Shown piece after piece: positions 28,764-36,933 of a stretch of 64,000 bases of DNA. The position numbers were made by a program, and so were the translations under genes. The DNA lies in contig CAVWJW010000008.1 of the NCBI GenBank assembly GCA_963755335.1, forward strand, positions 496,001 to 560,000. Reading direction: 5' to 3'. Source of the stretch: UBA10649 sp963755335 (GTDB lineage: Bacteria; Actinomycetota; Actinomycetes; S36-B12). Positions within the stretch are counted from its first letter, which is position 1; every line of letters starts with the position of its first letter. Below the pieces are notes generated by a model. The model worked only from the letters and a program-made list of their open reading frames with translations, made no database searches and had not been told where the DNA came from.

Positions 28764-30092
28764 GTGACCGCGCCGACCATGACGCCTCGTTCGGACGAGC
28801 AGGCGCCCTCCCGGCCGCGGCGTCGTGCGACGCCGCCAGTGGTCGCCGACTTCTCCAAGGCTGCGCGCGGCCTCCCCGGCCGCATCCGGGCGTTGGGCCG
28901 ACCTCGGCTGACCCGCTCGCCGTGGTTCATGGGGCTGGTGGGCGCCGCCTGGGCAGCCGGCATCGGCGTGGCTATCGCGGCACTGAGCATGGTCCTGGTG
29001 TGGGTGGCCACCCCCGCCTCGGGGCTCGGCGTGGCCGAGTCCCTTCACCTCGCCGGCCTGCTGTGGATCGTCGCCCATGGAACGCCCGTGACGATCGGTG
29101 CGGTCACCTACTCGCTGATGCCGTGGGGGCTGGCGCTCGTCCCTCTGCTGCTGCTGGGCTATGCCGGAGGATGGTCGGCGCGTCGATCCACGGTGGGCTC
29201 CGTCCGCGACCTGGTGGTGCTCGTGGCCAGCGGAGTGCTTGCCTACTCGATCGTGGCAGCAGCCGTGGCGCACTTCAGCGCCCCCTCGGGCTCGTCCACC
29301 TCGCTGCCGTGGGCCGTCCTGCACGCAGCGATCCTCGCAGCCGTCGCCTTCGGCTGGGGCGCGGCGCGTGCCGCCCGCGCCGTGCTGAGCGGTGCCATCC
29401 CCGCCTGGCTGCGCATCACGGTCACGTCCGGCACGGTCGGTGCTGTGGCGATCCTCGGGTTCGGTGCCGTTGGCGCGGCCGTCGCCCTGATCGCCCGCGT
29501 CGATGACGCGATCACCATGACCCAGTCGCTGCACGCGGGGGTGTGGGGCGGCCTGGGACTGCTGCTGCTGAGCCTTGCCTACGTGCCCGTCGCGATCGCC
29601 TGGTCGGCCTCGTACGTCCTCGGCGCCGGATTCGTCATCGGACCTGCCGTGGCCGTCTCGCCGTTCATCCCGGTCACGGCCCCGACCCAGCTGCCGCCCT
29701 TCCCGATGCTGGCGGCCGTGCCGTCGTCTGCCACGCCGGCGGCCTGGGCGCTCCCGCTTCTCGGCGTCGTCGCGGGCATTCTGGCTGGCGTGGCCGTGGC
29801 GCGAGCCGGCCGCGAGGAGTCCCGGCTGACTCGGCTTGTCCTTGCCGTCGGGGCGGCCGCGGTTGCAGGACTGATCCTGGCCACCGCTGCTTTCCTTGCC
29901 GACGGAGCCCTCGGCGACCTGCGCCTGGCGCACCTCGGACCGTCCGCGTCGACCGTCGGCCTCCTCACCTTCGTGCTCGTGGTGCTCGGCGCCGTGCCCA
30001 GCGCGGTCGCCCCGAGTCCGCCGGCCCGTACGCTGCTGACGGTGGCCGCGCCCGTCGACACCGCAAGCGTGCCCGAATCCACCGAGCACTGA
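28764..30092 (+). CDS. DUF6350 polytopic membrane protein
   Basis: 442 residues with roughly ten membrane helices after a short cytoplasmic Arg/Pro-rich N-terminus. The RSPWFMGLVGAAWAAGIG start, TPVTIGAVTYSLMPWGLALVPLLLLG and the later YVLGAGFVIGPAVAVSPF segment match the actinobacterial DUF6350 family, which regularly lies beside purN. Its function is unknown; the position suggests envelope-related housekeeping, but this is weak. GTG 28764 was preferred over GTG 28719 because a possible leaderless -10 (GATGGT) lies six bases upstream. Confidence 0.8.
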   Translation: MTAPTMTPRSDEQAPSRPRRRATPPVVADFSKAARGLPGRIRALGRPRLTRSPWFMGLVGAAWAAGIGVAIAALSMVLVWVATPASGLGVAESLHLAGLLWIVAHGTPVTIGAVTYSLMPWGLALVPLLLLGYAGGWSARRSTVGSVRDLVVLVASGVLAYSIVAAAVAHFSAPSGSSTSLPWAVLHAAILAAVAFGWGAARAARAVLSGAIPAWLRITVTSGTVGAVAILGFGAVGAAVALIARVDDAITMTQSLHAGVWGGLGLLLLSLAYVPVAIAWSASYVLGAGFVIGPAVAVSPFIPVTAPTQLPPFPMLAAVPSSATPAAWALPLLGVVAGILAGVAVARAGREESRLTRLVLAVGAAAVAGLILATAAFLADGALGDLRLAHLGPSASTVGLLTFVLVVLGAVPSAVAPSPPARTLLTVAAPVDTASVPESTEH

Positions 30093-30116
30093 ACAACGAT
30101 CGGAGAGGACACCGCC

Positions 30117-30845
30117 ATGTCTGACCTTCCCGCGATGCCCCCACCCCCGCCCGAGGGCCCCGGCCCCAAGGCGGATGTTGGAACGGCCATCTCCTGGGCG
30201 TTCGACCGGTTCAAGGCGAACGCGGCGGCCTTCGTCGGCCTGGCGGCAGTCGTCACCGTCATCCAGATGGTGCAGGCGCTCAGCAGCCGGTCGATCCAGA
30301 ACATCCTCACGGACTGCTCCAACCCCGTGACGGGTGGCCAGCTCAACGCCTGCACGGCGGCCCTCGGCATCAGCGCACTGGTGGCGATCCTCATCTCGCT
30401 GGTGTTCTCGCTGCTGGCCTTCATCGCCCAGCTAGGCGTGATTCGCGCCGCCCTCGGGTCCACGCGAGGCGTTCCGCCCACCTTCTCGGAGATGTTCACG
30501 ACCCAGTACCTCGGTCGCTTCATCCTCTTCGTGATCGTCTTCGCGATCCTGTTCGTGATCGGCCTTGCGCTCTGCATCCTCCCCGGACTCCTGGTGCTGT
30601 TCTTCCTGCAGCTGGGCCCGTACTACATCCTCGACAAGGGCTACAGCGTCGGCGACGCGATAAAGGCGAGCTACTCCGCGGTGATGAAGAACCTCGGTCC
30701 GGCCGTCATCATGACCATCATCAATGCGCTGGTCTCCATCCTCGGCGGCCTGTTCTTCGGAATCGTCACGCTCGTGACGCTGCCCTTCGCCTGCCTGTTC
30801 ACCGCCCACATGTACCGCCAGTTCAACCGTGAGCCGATCGTCTGA
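30117..30845 (+). CDS. Integral membrane protein, DUF975/YciC-like
   Basis: 242 residues: a Pro-rich cytoplasmic start (PPPPPEGPG), then DVGTAISWAFDRFKANAAAFVGLAAV and about five or six helices, with the LGPYYILDKGYSVGDAIKASYSAVMKNL segment typical of actinobacterial glycerophosphodiester-type or DUF975-like membrane proteins. No catalytic motif is visible. CGGAGAGGA precedes the ATG. It follows DUF6350 by 24 bases and is probably in the same transcript; purN downstream has its own leaderless -10. The function is unknown. Confidence 0.65.
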   Translation: MSDLPAMPPPPPEGPGPKADVGTAISWAFDRFKANAAAFVGLAAVVTVIQMVQALSSRSIQNILTDCSNPVTGGQLNACTAALGISALVAILISLVFSLLAFIAQLGVIRAALGSTRGVPPTFSEMFTTQYLGRFILFVIVFAILFVIGLALCILPGLLVLFFLQLGPYYILDKGYSVGDAIKASYSAVMKNLGPAVIMTIINALVSILGGLFFGIVTLVTLPFACLFTAHMYRQFNREPIV

Positions 30846-30876
30846 CGCCATCGAATCGGGTGGGTGGTCCCCTCGG

Positions 30877-30891
30877 TAGGGTTCATAGGTG
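30877..30891 (+). promoter_or_regulatory. Leaderless -10/start of purN
   Basis: TAGGGT at 30877-30882, six bases, GTG at 30889. Confidence 0.55.
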
Positions 30892-31464
30892 ACCGCTCGT
30901 CTTGTGGTGCTGGCGTCCGGCTCCGGCACTCTCCTGCAGTCGCTCATGGATGCCTGCTCCGACGGTCGCCTCGACGCTGAGGTGGTGGCGGTCGGCAGCG
31001 ATGTGCCGGGCTGCACGGCGCTCGAGCGGGCCAAGGTCGCCGGCATTCCAGGCTTCGCCTGCTCGCCGGGGGACTTCGCGTCGCGTGACCTCTGGAACGA
31101 CGCCCTGACGCAGGCGGTTCGCGATCTCACCCCCGATTGGGTCGTCAGCGCCGGCTTCATGCGCGTGCTCGGCCCGACCTTCGTCGACGCGTTCCCCGGG
31201 CGGATCATCAACACCCACCCCGCCCTGCTGCCAGCCTTCCCCGGTGCCCACGCCGTGCGCGATGCGCTCGCCTACGGGGTCAAGGTCACCGGCTGCACCG
31301 TGCACGTCGTCGACCACGGCGTCGACACGGGTCCGATCCTCGCCCAGCGCGCCGTCGTCGTTCGCGATGACGATGTCGAGGAGTCACTGCACGAGCGCAT
31401 CAAGACCGAGGAGCGAGCGCTCCTGATCGACACCGTCGAGAATCTGATCGGAGAGAGCGCGTGA
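30889..31464 (+). CDS. purN: Phosphoribosylglycinamide formyltransferase
   Basis: 191-residue enzyme transferring a formyl group from 10-formyl-THF to GAR in purine synthesis. It has the GAR-binding LASGSGTLLQSLMDA loop, AGFMRVLGPTFVDAFPGRIINTHPALLPAFPGAHA with the catalytic Asn-His pair, and VTGCTVHVVDHGVDTGPIL. The length is normal. Its stop overlaps the purH start (GTGA), so the two are translationally coupled. folD, 4.5 kb downstream, makes its cofactor. Confidence 0.96.
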   Translation: MTARLVVLASGSGTLLQSLMDACSDGRLDAEVVAVGSDVPGCTALERAKVAGIPGFACSPGDFASRDLWNDALTQAVRDLTPDWVVSAGFMRVLGPTFVDAFPGRIINTHPALLPAFPGAHAVRDALAYGVKVTGCTVHVVDHGVDTGPILAQRAVVVRDDDVEESLHERIKTEERALLIDTVENLIGESA

Positions 31465-33029
31465 GCGACGACACCAGGCGACCTGTGAAGCGGGCATTGG
31501 TCTCGGTCTACGACAAGGCCGGGCTCGAGGACCTCGCCCGCGGGCTCGCGCTCGCCGGCATCGAGATCGTGTCCACCGGCTCGACGGCGAAGACCATCGC
31601 CGACGCGGGCGTGCCGGTCACCGCGGTCGGGGATGTGACGGGGTTCCCCGAGACGCTGGACGGGCGGGTCAAGACCCTGCACCCGCACATCCACGGCGGA
31701 CTGCTGGCGGACCTGCGCAAGGAGACGCACCGCGAGGCGCTCGAGGACCTCGGGATCCTGGCCTTCGAGCTCGTCATCGTGAACCTGTACCCGTTCCAGG
31801 ACACCGTCGCGTCCGGCGCCGGCATCGACGACTGCGTGGAGCAGATCGACATCGGCGGGCCGGCGATGGTCCGAGCCTCCGCGAAGAACTACGCGAACGT
31901 CGCCATCGTCACGACGCCGACGCGCTACGCCGACGTGCTCGACGCCGTGGCCCGCGGCGGCTTCACCCTGGAGGAGCGGGCGCGCCTGGCGGTCGAGGCC
32001 TTCTCGCACACGGCGACCTACGACATCGCGGTGGCGTCGTGGCTGGGCAGCGTCGTCGCACCTGATCCTGAGGGCGGCGGCTTCCCGACCTGGGTCGGCG
32101 CCGCATGGATGCGCTCAGATGTGCTGCGGTACGGAGAGAACCCGCACCAGCGCGCAGCGGTGTACGTGTCGGCGCATCACGAGCCCTCGTTGGCTGGCGC
32201 GAAGCAGTTGCAGGGCAAGCCGATGTCCTACAACAACTTCGTCGACGCAGACGCAGCCAGGCGGGCCGCCTTCGATCACCTCGAGCCGGCGGTGGCGATC
32301 ATCAAGCATGCGAACCCCTGCGGCATCGCCGTCGGTCTCGACATCGCCGAGGCGTATCGCAAGGCGCACGCCACCGATCCGGTGTCGGCCTACGGCGGCG
32401 TCATCGCGACGAACCGCCCGGTCAGCGCCGAGATGGCCGAGGCGATAGGTGACGTATTCACCGAGGTGATCATTGCGCCGGACTACGAGCCCGGATCCCT
32501 CGACGTGCTCAGCAAGAAGAAGAACCTGCGCGTGCTCCGGGTTGCCGGCTCCCACATGGGAACGCGCATCGAGACGCGGTCGATCTCCGGTGGCCTGCTG
32601 ATGCAGACCGGCGACACCATCCAGGCCGACGGTGACGATCCCAGTGCCTGGCGCCTCGTCAGCGGAGAACCCGCGAACGCCGCGACGCTGCGCGACCTCG
32701 AGTTCGCGTGGCGCGCCTGCCGGTCGGTGAAGTCGAACGCCATCCTGCTGGCCAAGAACGGTGCGGCGGTGGGCGTCGGCATGGGGCAGGTCAACAGGGT
32801 CGACTCGGCGCGTCTCGCGGTCGAGCGCGGCGGCGATCGCGTCGTCGGCTCCGTCGCGGCTTCGGACGCGTTCTTCCCGTTCGCGGACGGACTCGAGGTC
32901 CTGCTCGACGCAGGCATCGCCGCCGTCGTCCAGCCGGGCGGATCCGTGCGCGACGAGGAGGTCATCGCCGCGGCACAGGCCGCGGGAGTGACGATGTACC
33001 TGACGGGAACGCGGCACTTCTTCCACTGA
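31461..33029 (+). CDS. purH: Bifunctional AICAR transformylase/IMP cyclohydrolase
   Basis: 522-residue enzyme for the last two steps of IMP synthesis. The N-terminal MGS-like cyclohydrolase (RALVSVYDKAGLEDLARGL, GRVKTLHPHIHGG) spans about 1-200. The transformylase follows, with LRYGENPHQRAAVY, KHANPCGIAVG (catalytic Lys-His) and SDAFFPFADG, ending TGTRHFFH as usual. The GTG start overlaps purN by four bases. IMP made here feeds the guaB and guaA products encoded earlier in the window. Confidence 0.97.
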   Translation: MSDDTRRPVKRALVSVYDKAGLEDLARGLALAGIEIVSTGSTAKTIADAGVPVTAVGDVTGFPETLDGRVKTLHPHIHGGLLADLRKETHREALEDLGILAFELVIVNLYPFQDTVASGAGIDDCVEQIDIGGPAMVRASAKNYANVAIVTTPTRYADVLDAVARGGFTLEERARLAVEAFSHTATYDIAVASWLGSVVAPDPEGGGFPTWVGAAWMRSDVLRYGENPHQRAAVYVSAHHEPSLAGAKQLQGKPMSYNNFVDADAARRAAFDHLEPAVAIIKHANPCGIAVGLDIAEAYRKAHATDPVSAYGGVIATNRPVSAEMAEAIGDVFTEVIIAPDYEPGSLDVLSKKKNLRVLRVAGSHMGTRIETRSISGGLLMQTGDTIQADGDDPSAWRLVSGEPANAATLRDLEFAWRACRSVKSNAILLAKNGAAVGVGMGQVNRVDSARLAVERGGDRVVGSVAASDAFFPFADGLEVLLDAGIAAVVQPGGSVRDEEVIAAAQAAGVTMYLTGTRHFFH

Positions 33030-33108
33030 GCTTCCCGCCGAGGTCTACGCCCCGCGTCGCACTCGGCGAGGGGAGCGACGTCAGGCTTAGGTGTCGGTGT
33101 CGTCGGGT

Positions 33109-33163
33109 TAGGCTCGCCCGCGTGGAGGCTACGGCGAGACGACGTCGCGCGGCAGCCCGGTGA
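33109..33163 (+). other. Possible 13-codon Arg-rich leader ORF before the DMT transporter
   Basis: TAGGCT (33109-33114), seven bases, then GTG at 33122 opens VEATARRRRAAAR, with stop TGA at 33161-33163 overlapping the transporter GTG (33160) as GTGA. Five of 13 codons are Arg, four of them consecutive (AGA CGA CGT CGC). It may be a translationally coupled leader peptide; a one-base indel joining it to the transporter is the alternative. Confidence 0.4.
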
Positions 33164-34098
33164 CCGCTCGGCCACTGCGCCCGGGGCCGTTCGTCGCGAT
33201 CGTCGTCCTGAGCGGCTTCATGAACGCGCTCCAGGCCCGTGCCAACGGTGAGCTGACTCGCCATATCGGCAACGGCGTCCAGGCGGCCCTCATCTCGTTC
33301 GCCACCGGACTGGTTCTGCTCAGCATCGCCCTTGTCGTGTCGCCGTCCGTGCGCTCCGGCGTGACGCGGCTGCCGCACGCCGTTCGGTCCGGTGAGCTGG
33401 CCTGGTGGGCGCTGCCGGCGGGGCTCCTCGGCGGCGCCTTCATCGCCTGCCAGAGCTTCGCCACGGCGCTGATGGGGGTGGCGCTGTTCTCGGTGGGCAT
33501 GGTCGCCGGTCAGACGGTCAACTCGATCATCGTCGACCGCGTCGGGCTCAGCCCGATCAGCCGCACCAGTGCCACAGGCCGGCGGGCGCTGGCGGCCGGC
33601 ATCGCGATCCTTGCTGTCGTTGTCGCTGCCTCGGGCCGACTGTCCGGGGCGCAGCTGTCGGCGCCGGCACTGGCGGCCGCGTTCGTCGGGGGCTGCCTCG
33701 TCGCGGTCCAGCAGGCGCTCAACGGACGGGTCACAGTCGCGTCGCGCCAGCCGATTGCCACCACCTGGCTCAACTTCGTCTTCGGCACGGTCGGGCTGGC
33801 CCTCGGCGTCGCCGTCGGGGTCGTGTGGTTCGGGGCGCAGCTGACCGCACCCACGACGGGGCCGTGGTGGATGTACCTGGGCGGACTGTTCGGTCTGATC
33901 TTCATCGTGACCGCCTCCTGGGCGGTGCCCCGGTACGGCGTGCTCGTCTTCGCCTTGGTGACGATCGCCGGGCAGCTGTCCGCAGCGCTCCTGCTCGATC
34001 TCGTCGCCCCGGTGGGCGGGAACACCGTGCAGTGGACGCTGCTCGCCGGCGTGGCGTTGACCTTCGCGGCCGTCGGGGTCGGCGCGCGTCGCGCCTGA
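33160..34098 (+). CDS. DMT-superfamily transporter (YdcZ/DUF606 type)
   Basis: 312 residues with ten predicted helices in two homologous halves; both begin with the same type of motif (FMNALQARANGELTRHIGNG near 16; AVQQALNGRVTVASRQP near 185), the hallmark of fused YdcZ/DUF606 proteins. Members are putative drug/metabolite exporters with undefined substrates. GTG at 33160 lacks a Shine-Dalgarno but overlaps the stop of a short Arg-rich ORF, suggesting coupling. It follows purH by 130 bases and precedes the catabolic region; there is no evidence it belongs to that pathway. Confidence 0.8.
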   Translation: MTARPLRPGPFVAIVVLSGFMNALQARANGELTRHIGNGVQAALISFATGLVLLSIALVVSPSVRSGVTRLPHAVRSGELAWWALPAGLLGGAFIACQSFATALMGVALFSVGMVAGQTVNSIIVDRVGLSPISRTSATGRRALAAGIAILAVVVAASGRLSGAQLSAPALAAAFVGGCLVAVQQALNGRVTVASRQPIATTWLNFVFGTVGLALGVAVGVVWFGAQLTAPTTGPWWMYLGGLFGLIFIVTASWAVPRYGVLVFALVTIAGQLSAALLLDLVAPVGGNTVQWTLLAGVALTFAAVGVGARRA

Positions 34099-34172
34099 GC
34101 ACGCCGTCTCGGAGGCCGGGGAGGTTGGCCGAATCCGGACAAGTGTTAAGTCAGGGGTGACACACTCGGGTG

Positions 34173-35096
34173 ATGAGCGTCGAGCCACCCTCGGAGCGGC
34201 TCCTGGCCACCTGCTGGACGACGGCCGGTGACGCCGCGCCCTACCCGGGTCGGCACACCAGCCCGCTGACCCTCCCGGACCGGATAGCCGCCGCCTCGCG
34301 GGCCGGATTTCGTGCCTTCGGCCTCCTCGACTTCGACCTGAGGGCTTACCTCCAGCACTCCGACCTCGCCACGCTCGCCGTGATCCTCGACGACAGCGGA
34401 ATGGACTACGTCGAACTCGAGTTCCTGACCCGTTGGTGGACCACGGGGCCCGAGCGCGAGCTGTCCGACGCGAACAAGGCCCTCCTGTTCTACGCGGCGG
34501 AGGTCCTCGGTGCCCATCACGTGAAGGTCGCGCCCGACCTCGACGACGTCTCCACGCCCGACATCGCGTTCTGGGCCGATGCGTTCCACGGCCTCGCGGC
34601 GGAGGCCGCCGAGCACGGCACGCGGGTGGCGCTGGAGTTCATGCCGTTCGCCAACATCAGCACACTGGACTCCGCGGTGCAGGTGGCGACGCAGGCCGGT
34701 CATCCGGCCGGCGGACTGCTCATCGACCTGTGGCACGTCCAGCGCTCGGGAGCCACGATGGCCGACGTCGCGGCCGTCCCGATCGACCTGATCCTCGCGA
34801 TCGAGCTCGACGACGGAACCGCCGAGCCGGTCGGCGATCCTTACGACGACACGTGCCTGCGCCGTCTCCTGCCCGGTCAGGGTGAGTTCCCGGTCGCCGA
34901 GTTCGCGGCCACCTGCATGCGGTCGGGCTGGTCGCTGCCATGGGGCGTCGAGATCATCAACGAGCACTTCCGCATGCGCGAGCTGGACGACGGCCTCCCC
35001 GACGTCGTCGCCCGCACCCGCGAGCAGCTGGCCGCCGCCCGCGCCAGAACCCACGACTCGGTCCCCGCCACCAACCTCCCAAGGAGTACCCACTGA
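34173..35096 (+). CDS. Sugar phosphate isomerase/epimerase-like TIM-barrel protein
   Basis: 307-residue AP-endonuclease-2-like barrel of the xylose isomerase/epimerase superfamily (YxxLE strand in MDYVELEFLTRWW, VALEFMPFANI, LLIDLWHVQRSG, AIELDDG). The acidic and His residues at strand ends (Glu, Asp-His, Glu) fit a divalent-metal site. It probably isomerises a keto sugar or a 2-keto acid, as in inositol or erythrulose pathways; the exact substrate is unknown. ATG 34173 was preferred over GTG 34170. Its stop overlaps the SDR start by one base (TGATG), forming a two-gene unit separated by folD from the main island. Confidence 0.75.
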   Translation: MSVEPPSERLLATCWTTAGDAAPYPGRHTSPLTLPDRIAAASRAGFRAFGLLDFDLRAYLQHSDLATLAVILDDSGMDYVELEFLTRWWTTGPERELSDANKALLFYAAEVLGAHHVKVAPDLDDVSTPDIAFWADAFHGLAAEAAEHGTRVALEFMPFANISTLDSAVQVATQAGHPAGGLLIDLWHVQRSGATMADVAAVPIDLILAIELDDGTAEPVGDPYDDTCLRRLLPGQGEFPVAEFAATCMRSGWSLPWGVEIINEHFRMRELDDGLPDVVARTREQLAAARARTHDSVPATNLPRSTH

Positions 35097-35896
35097 TGGA
35101 TACCGAACTGACGGGCAAGGTCGTCCTCATCACGGGAGCCGGCACGGGCATCGGCCGCGCCACGGCGCTGGCGTTCGCGCGCGAGGGAGCCGTCCTCGCC
35201 CTGGCCGACTACGACGAGGCGGAGCTGCGCATCACGGCCGAGCAGGTGGGTGCGTTCTCGCGGGCGCACACCGCCGTGGCCGATCTGGCAACGGCTGCGG
35301 GAATCGACTCGGCGTTCGACACGCTCCTCACCGCGACCGGCGGGCAGCTCGACATCCTGTTCAACAACGTGGGCAAGGGCGCCGTGCGATCGTTTGACGA
35401 CCTTAGCGACGCCGACTGGGACGCCACCTTCCAGGTCAACTTCATGTCCCAGGTGCGGGCGATCCGCCGTGCCCTGACGGTGATGCGCGAGCAGGGACAC
35501 GGCGTCATCACCAACAACGCCTCCGATCTCGCCCGTCAGCCCGAGGGAGTCCCGATCGACTACTCGGTGTCGAAGGCTGCCGTGCTGTCACTGACCAAGG
35601 CCCTCGCGCGGGCTGAGGGACCCCGGATCCGGATCAACGCGGTCGCGCCCGGTCCCATCTGGACTGAGTTCTGGACGAAGCCCGGTGGGTTCGCGGAGAC
35701 GATGGGGACCTTCTACGGCCTGCCGCCGAAGGAGGCCGTCGAGCACGAGATGCGCAAGCGAGAGCTGCCGGCGGGCCGGCTCGGCACTCCCGACGAGGTC
35801 GCGGACGTCGTGGTGTTCATCAGCTCGGCACGCGCGTCCTTCGTCACGGGCAGCGTCTGGGGAATCGACGGCGGCAGCATCCGCAACATCATCTAG
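35096..35896 (+). CDS. Short-chain dehydrogenase/reductase
   Basis: 266-residue classical SDR. NAD(P) motif TGAGTGIG at about 15-22, an acidic residue after beta2 (LADYDEAE) favouring NAD, NNVG (variant NNAG), Ser in NNASD, catalytic YSVSK, and the C-terminal GSVWGIDGG. It is likely to oxidise a secondary alcohol of the island's substrate or the product of the isomerase upstream. AAGGAG precedes the ATG, which overlaps the upstream stop. The Ser position is embedded in ITNNASDLA, slightly unusual but compatible with activity. Confidence 0.85.
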   Translation: MDTELTGKVVLITGAGTGIGRATALAFAREGAVLALADYDEAELRITAEQVGAFSRAHTAVADLATAAGIDSAFDTLLTATGGQLDILFNNVGKGAVRSFDDLSDADWDATFQVNFMSQVRAIRRALTVMREQGHGVITNNASDLARQPEGVPIDYSVSKAAVLSLTKALARAEGPRIRINAVAPGPIWTEFWTKPGGFAETMGTFYGLPPKEAVEHEMRKRELPAGRLGTPDEVADVVVFISSARASFVTGSVWGIDGGSIRNII

Positions 35897-35971
35897 CCGC
35901 CGTCCGTCCACGCGCTGAGCGATCGCGGGGGTGCACGGGAGGCGGGCGCTGGTCGTCGGCAGAATGGCGCC

Positions 35972-36832
35972 ATGACAGCAGTCCTCCTCGACGGCAAGGC
36001 AACAGCGGCCCAGGTCAAGGCGGACCTGCGGACTCGGGTGGACGCCCTTCGCCTGGCCGGCGTGATGCCCGGACTCGGGACGGTTCTGGTCGGCGACGAT
36101 CCGGGCAGCCACGCCTACGTCGGCGGCAAGCACAAGGACTGCGCCGAGGTGGGGATCGCCTCCATCCGCATCGACCTGCCGGCCGACACCACGCAGGAGC
36201 AGCTCGACGGCGAGATCGAACGCCTGAATGCGGACGCGTCCGTGACCGGTTACATCGTCCAGCTGCCCCTGCCTCGGCACCTGGATGCCAACCGGGTGCT
36301 GACCCTCATGGATCCGGGCAAGGACGCCGACGGCCTGCATCCGACCAATCTCGGACGCCTTGTTCTTGGCGAGCCCGCACCGCTGCCGTGCACTCCCCGC
36401 GGCATCGTCGACCTGCTGCGCCGGTACGACGTCGCGATCAACGGGGCTGAGGTCGTGGTGGTCGGGCGCGGTGTGACGGTGGGCCGACCGCTGGGCCTGC
36501 TCCTGACGCGCAAGTCCGAGAACGCGACCGTCACCCTGTGCCACACCGGGACGCGGGATCTGGCCGCCCACCTGCGCCGGGCCGACATCATCGTGGCCGC
36601 GGCCGGGGTGCCGCACCTGGTCACGGCCGAAGTGGTCCGGCCGGGGGCGGCCGTGCTCGACGTGGGCATCACCCGCACGGAGACCGGCCTCGTCGGGGAC
36701 GTGCACCCGGACGTCATGTCGGTGGCCGGCTTCGTGGCGCCGATGCCCGGCGGTGTCGGGCCGATGACCCGCGCGATGCTCATCGCCAACGTGGTCGAGG
36801 CGGCCGAGCGAGCCGCCGGCCTGGTCGGCTAG
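35972..36832 (+). CDS. folD: Methylene-THF dehydrogenase/cyclohydrolase
   Basis: 286-residue bifunctional enzyme making 10-formyl-THF for purN and purH. Catalytic Lys lies in SHAYVGGKHKDCAEVGI (about 55); signature motifs VQLPLPRHLD and VVVGRGVTVGRPLGLLL (family usually GRSxxVGxP; here GRGVTVGRP, so Ser is replaced by Gly) and PMPGGVGPMTRAML are present. Length is normal. It sits between two catabolic blocks. In Streptomyces and relatives folD is commonly near a DUF3017 gene and mdh; here those lie 21.9 kb downstream, with the island between. Confidence 0.95.
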   Translation: MTAVLLDGKATAAQVKADLRTRVDALRLAGVMPGLGTVLVGDDPGSHAYVGGKHKDCAEVGIASIRIDLPADTTQEQLDGEIERLNADASVTGYIVQLPLPRHLDANRVLTLMDPGKDADGLHPTNLGRLVLGEPAPLPCTPRGIVDLLRRYDVAINGAEVVVVGRGVTVGRPLGLLLTRKSENATVTLCHTGTRDLAAHLRRADIIVAAAGVPHLVTAEVVRPGAAVLDVGITRTETGLVGDVHPDVMSVAGFVAPMPGGVGPMTRAMLIANVVEAAERAAGLVG

Positions 36833-36852
36833 GAAGCCACACTCTCCACTAA

Positions 36853-36895
36853 TCGTCCAGTATTGCTTTACATATGGGGGACCGGCTTCTACGAT
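36853..36895 (+). promoter_or_regulatory. Promoter and TNGTTCAGTA-type site of the PRISE-like reductase gene
   Basis: A -35 TTTACA (36867-36872), 17 bases and a -10 TACGAT (36890-36895). TCGTCCAGTA (36853-36862) lies five bases before the -35 and matches the motif seen at three other island promoters. A weak inverted half (AAACAGAAGC, 36911-36920) follows. Confidence 0.6.
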
Positions 36896-36933
36896 CCGTG
36901 CAGTCACGGCAAACAGAAGCAAGGAGTCTCCCC

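Noticed and set aside
33104..33120. GGTTAGGCT resembling half of a DtxR box before the DMT transporter
   Set aside because: It is better explained as an actinobacterial -10 (TAGGCT); the second half does not match.
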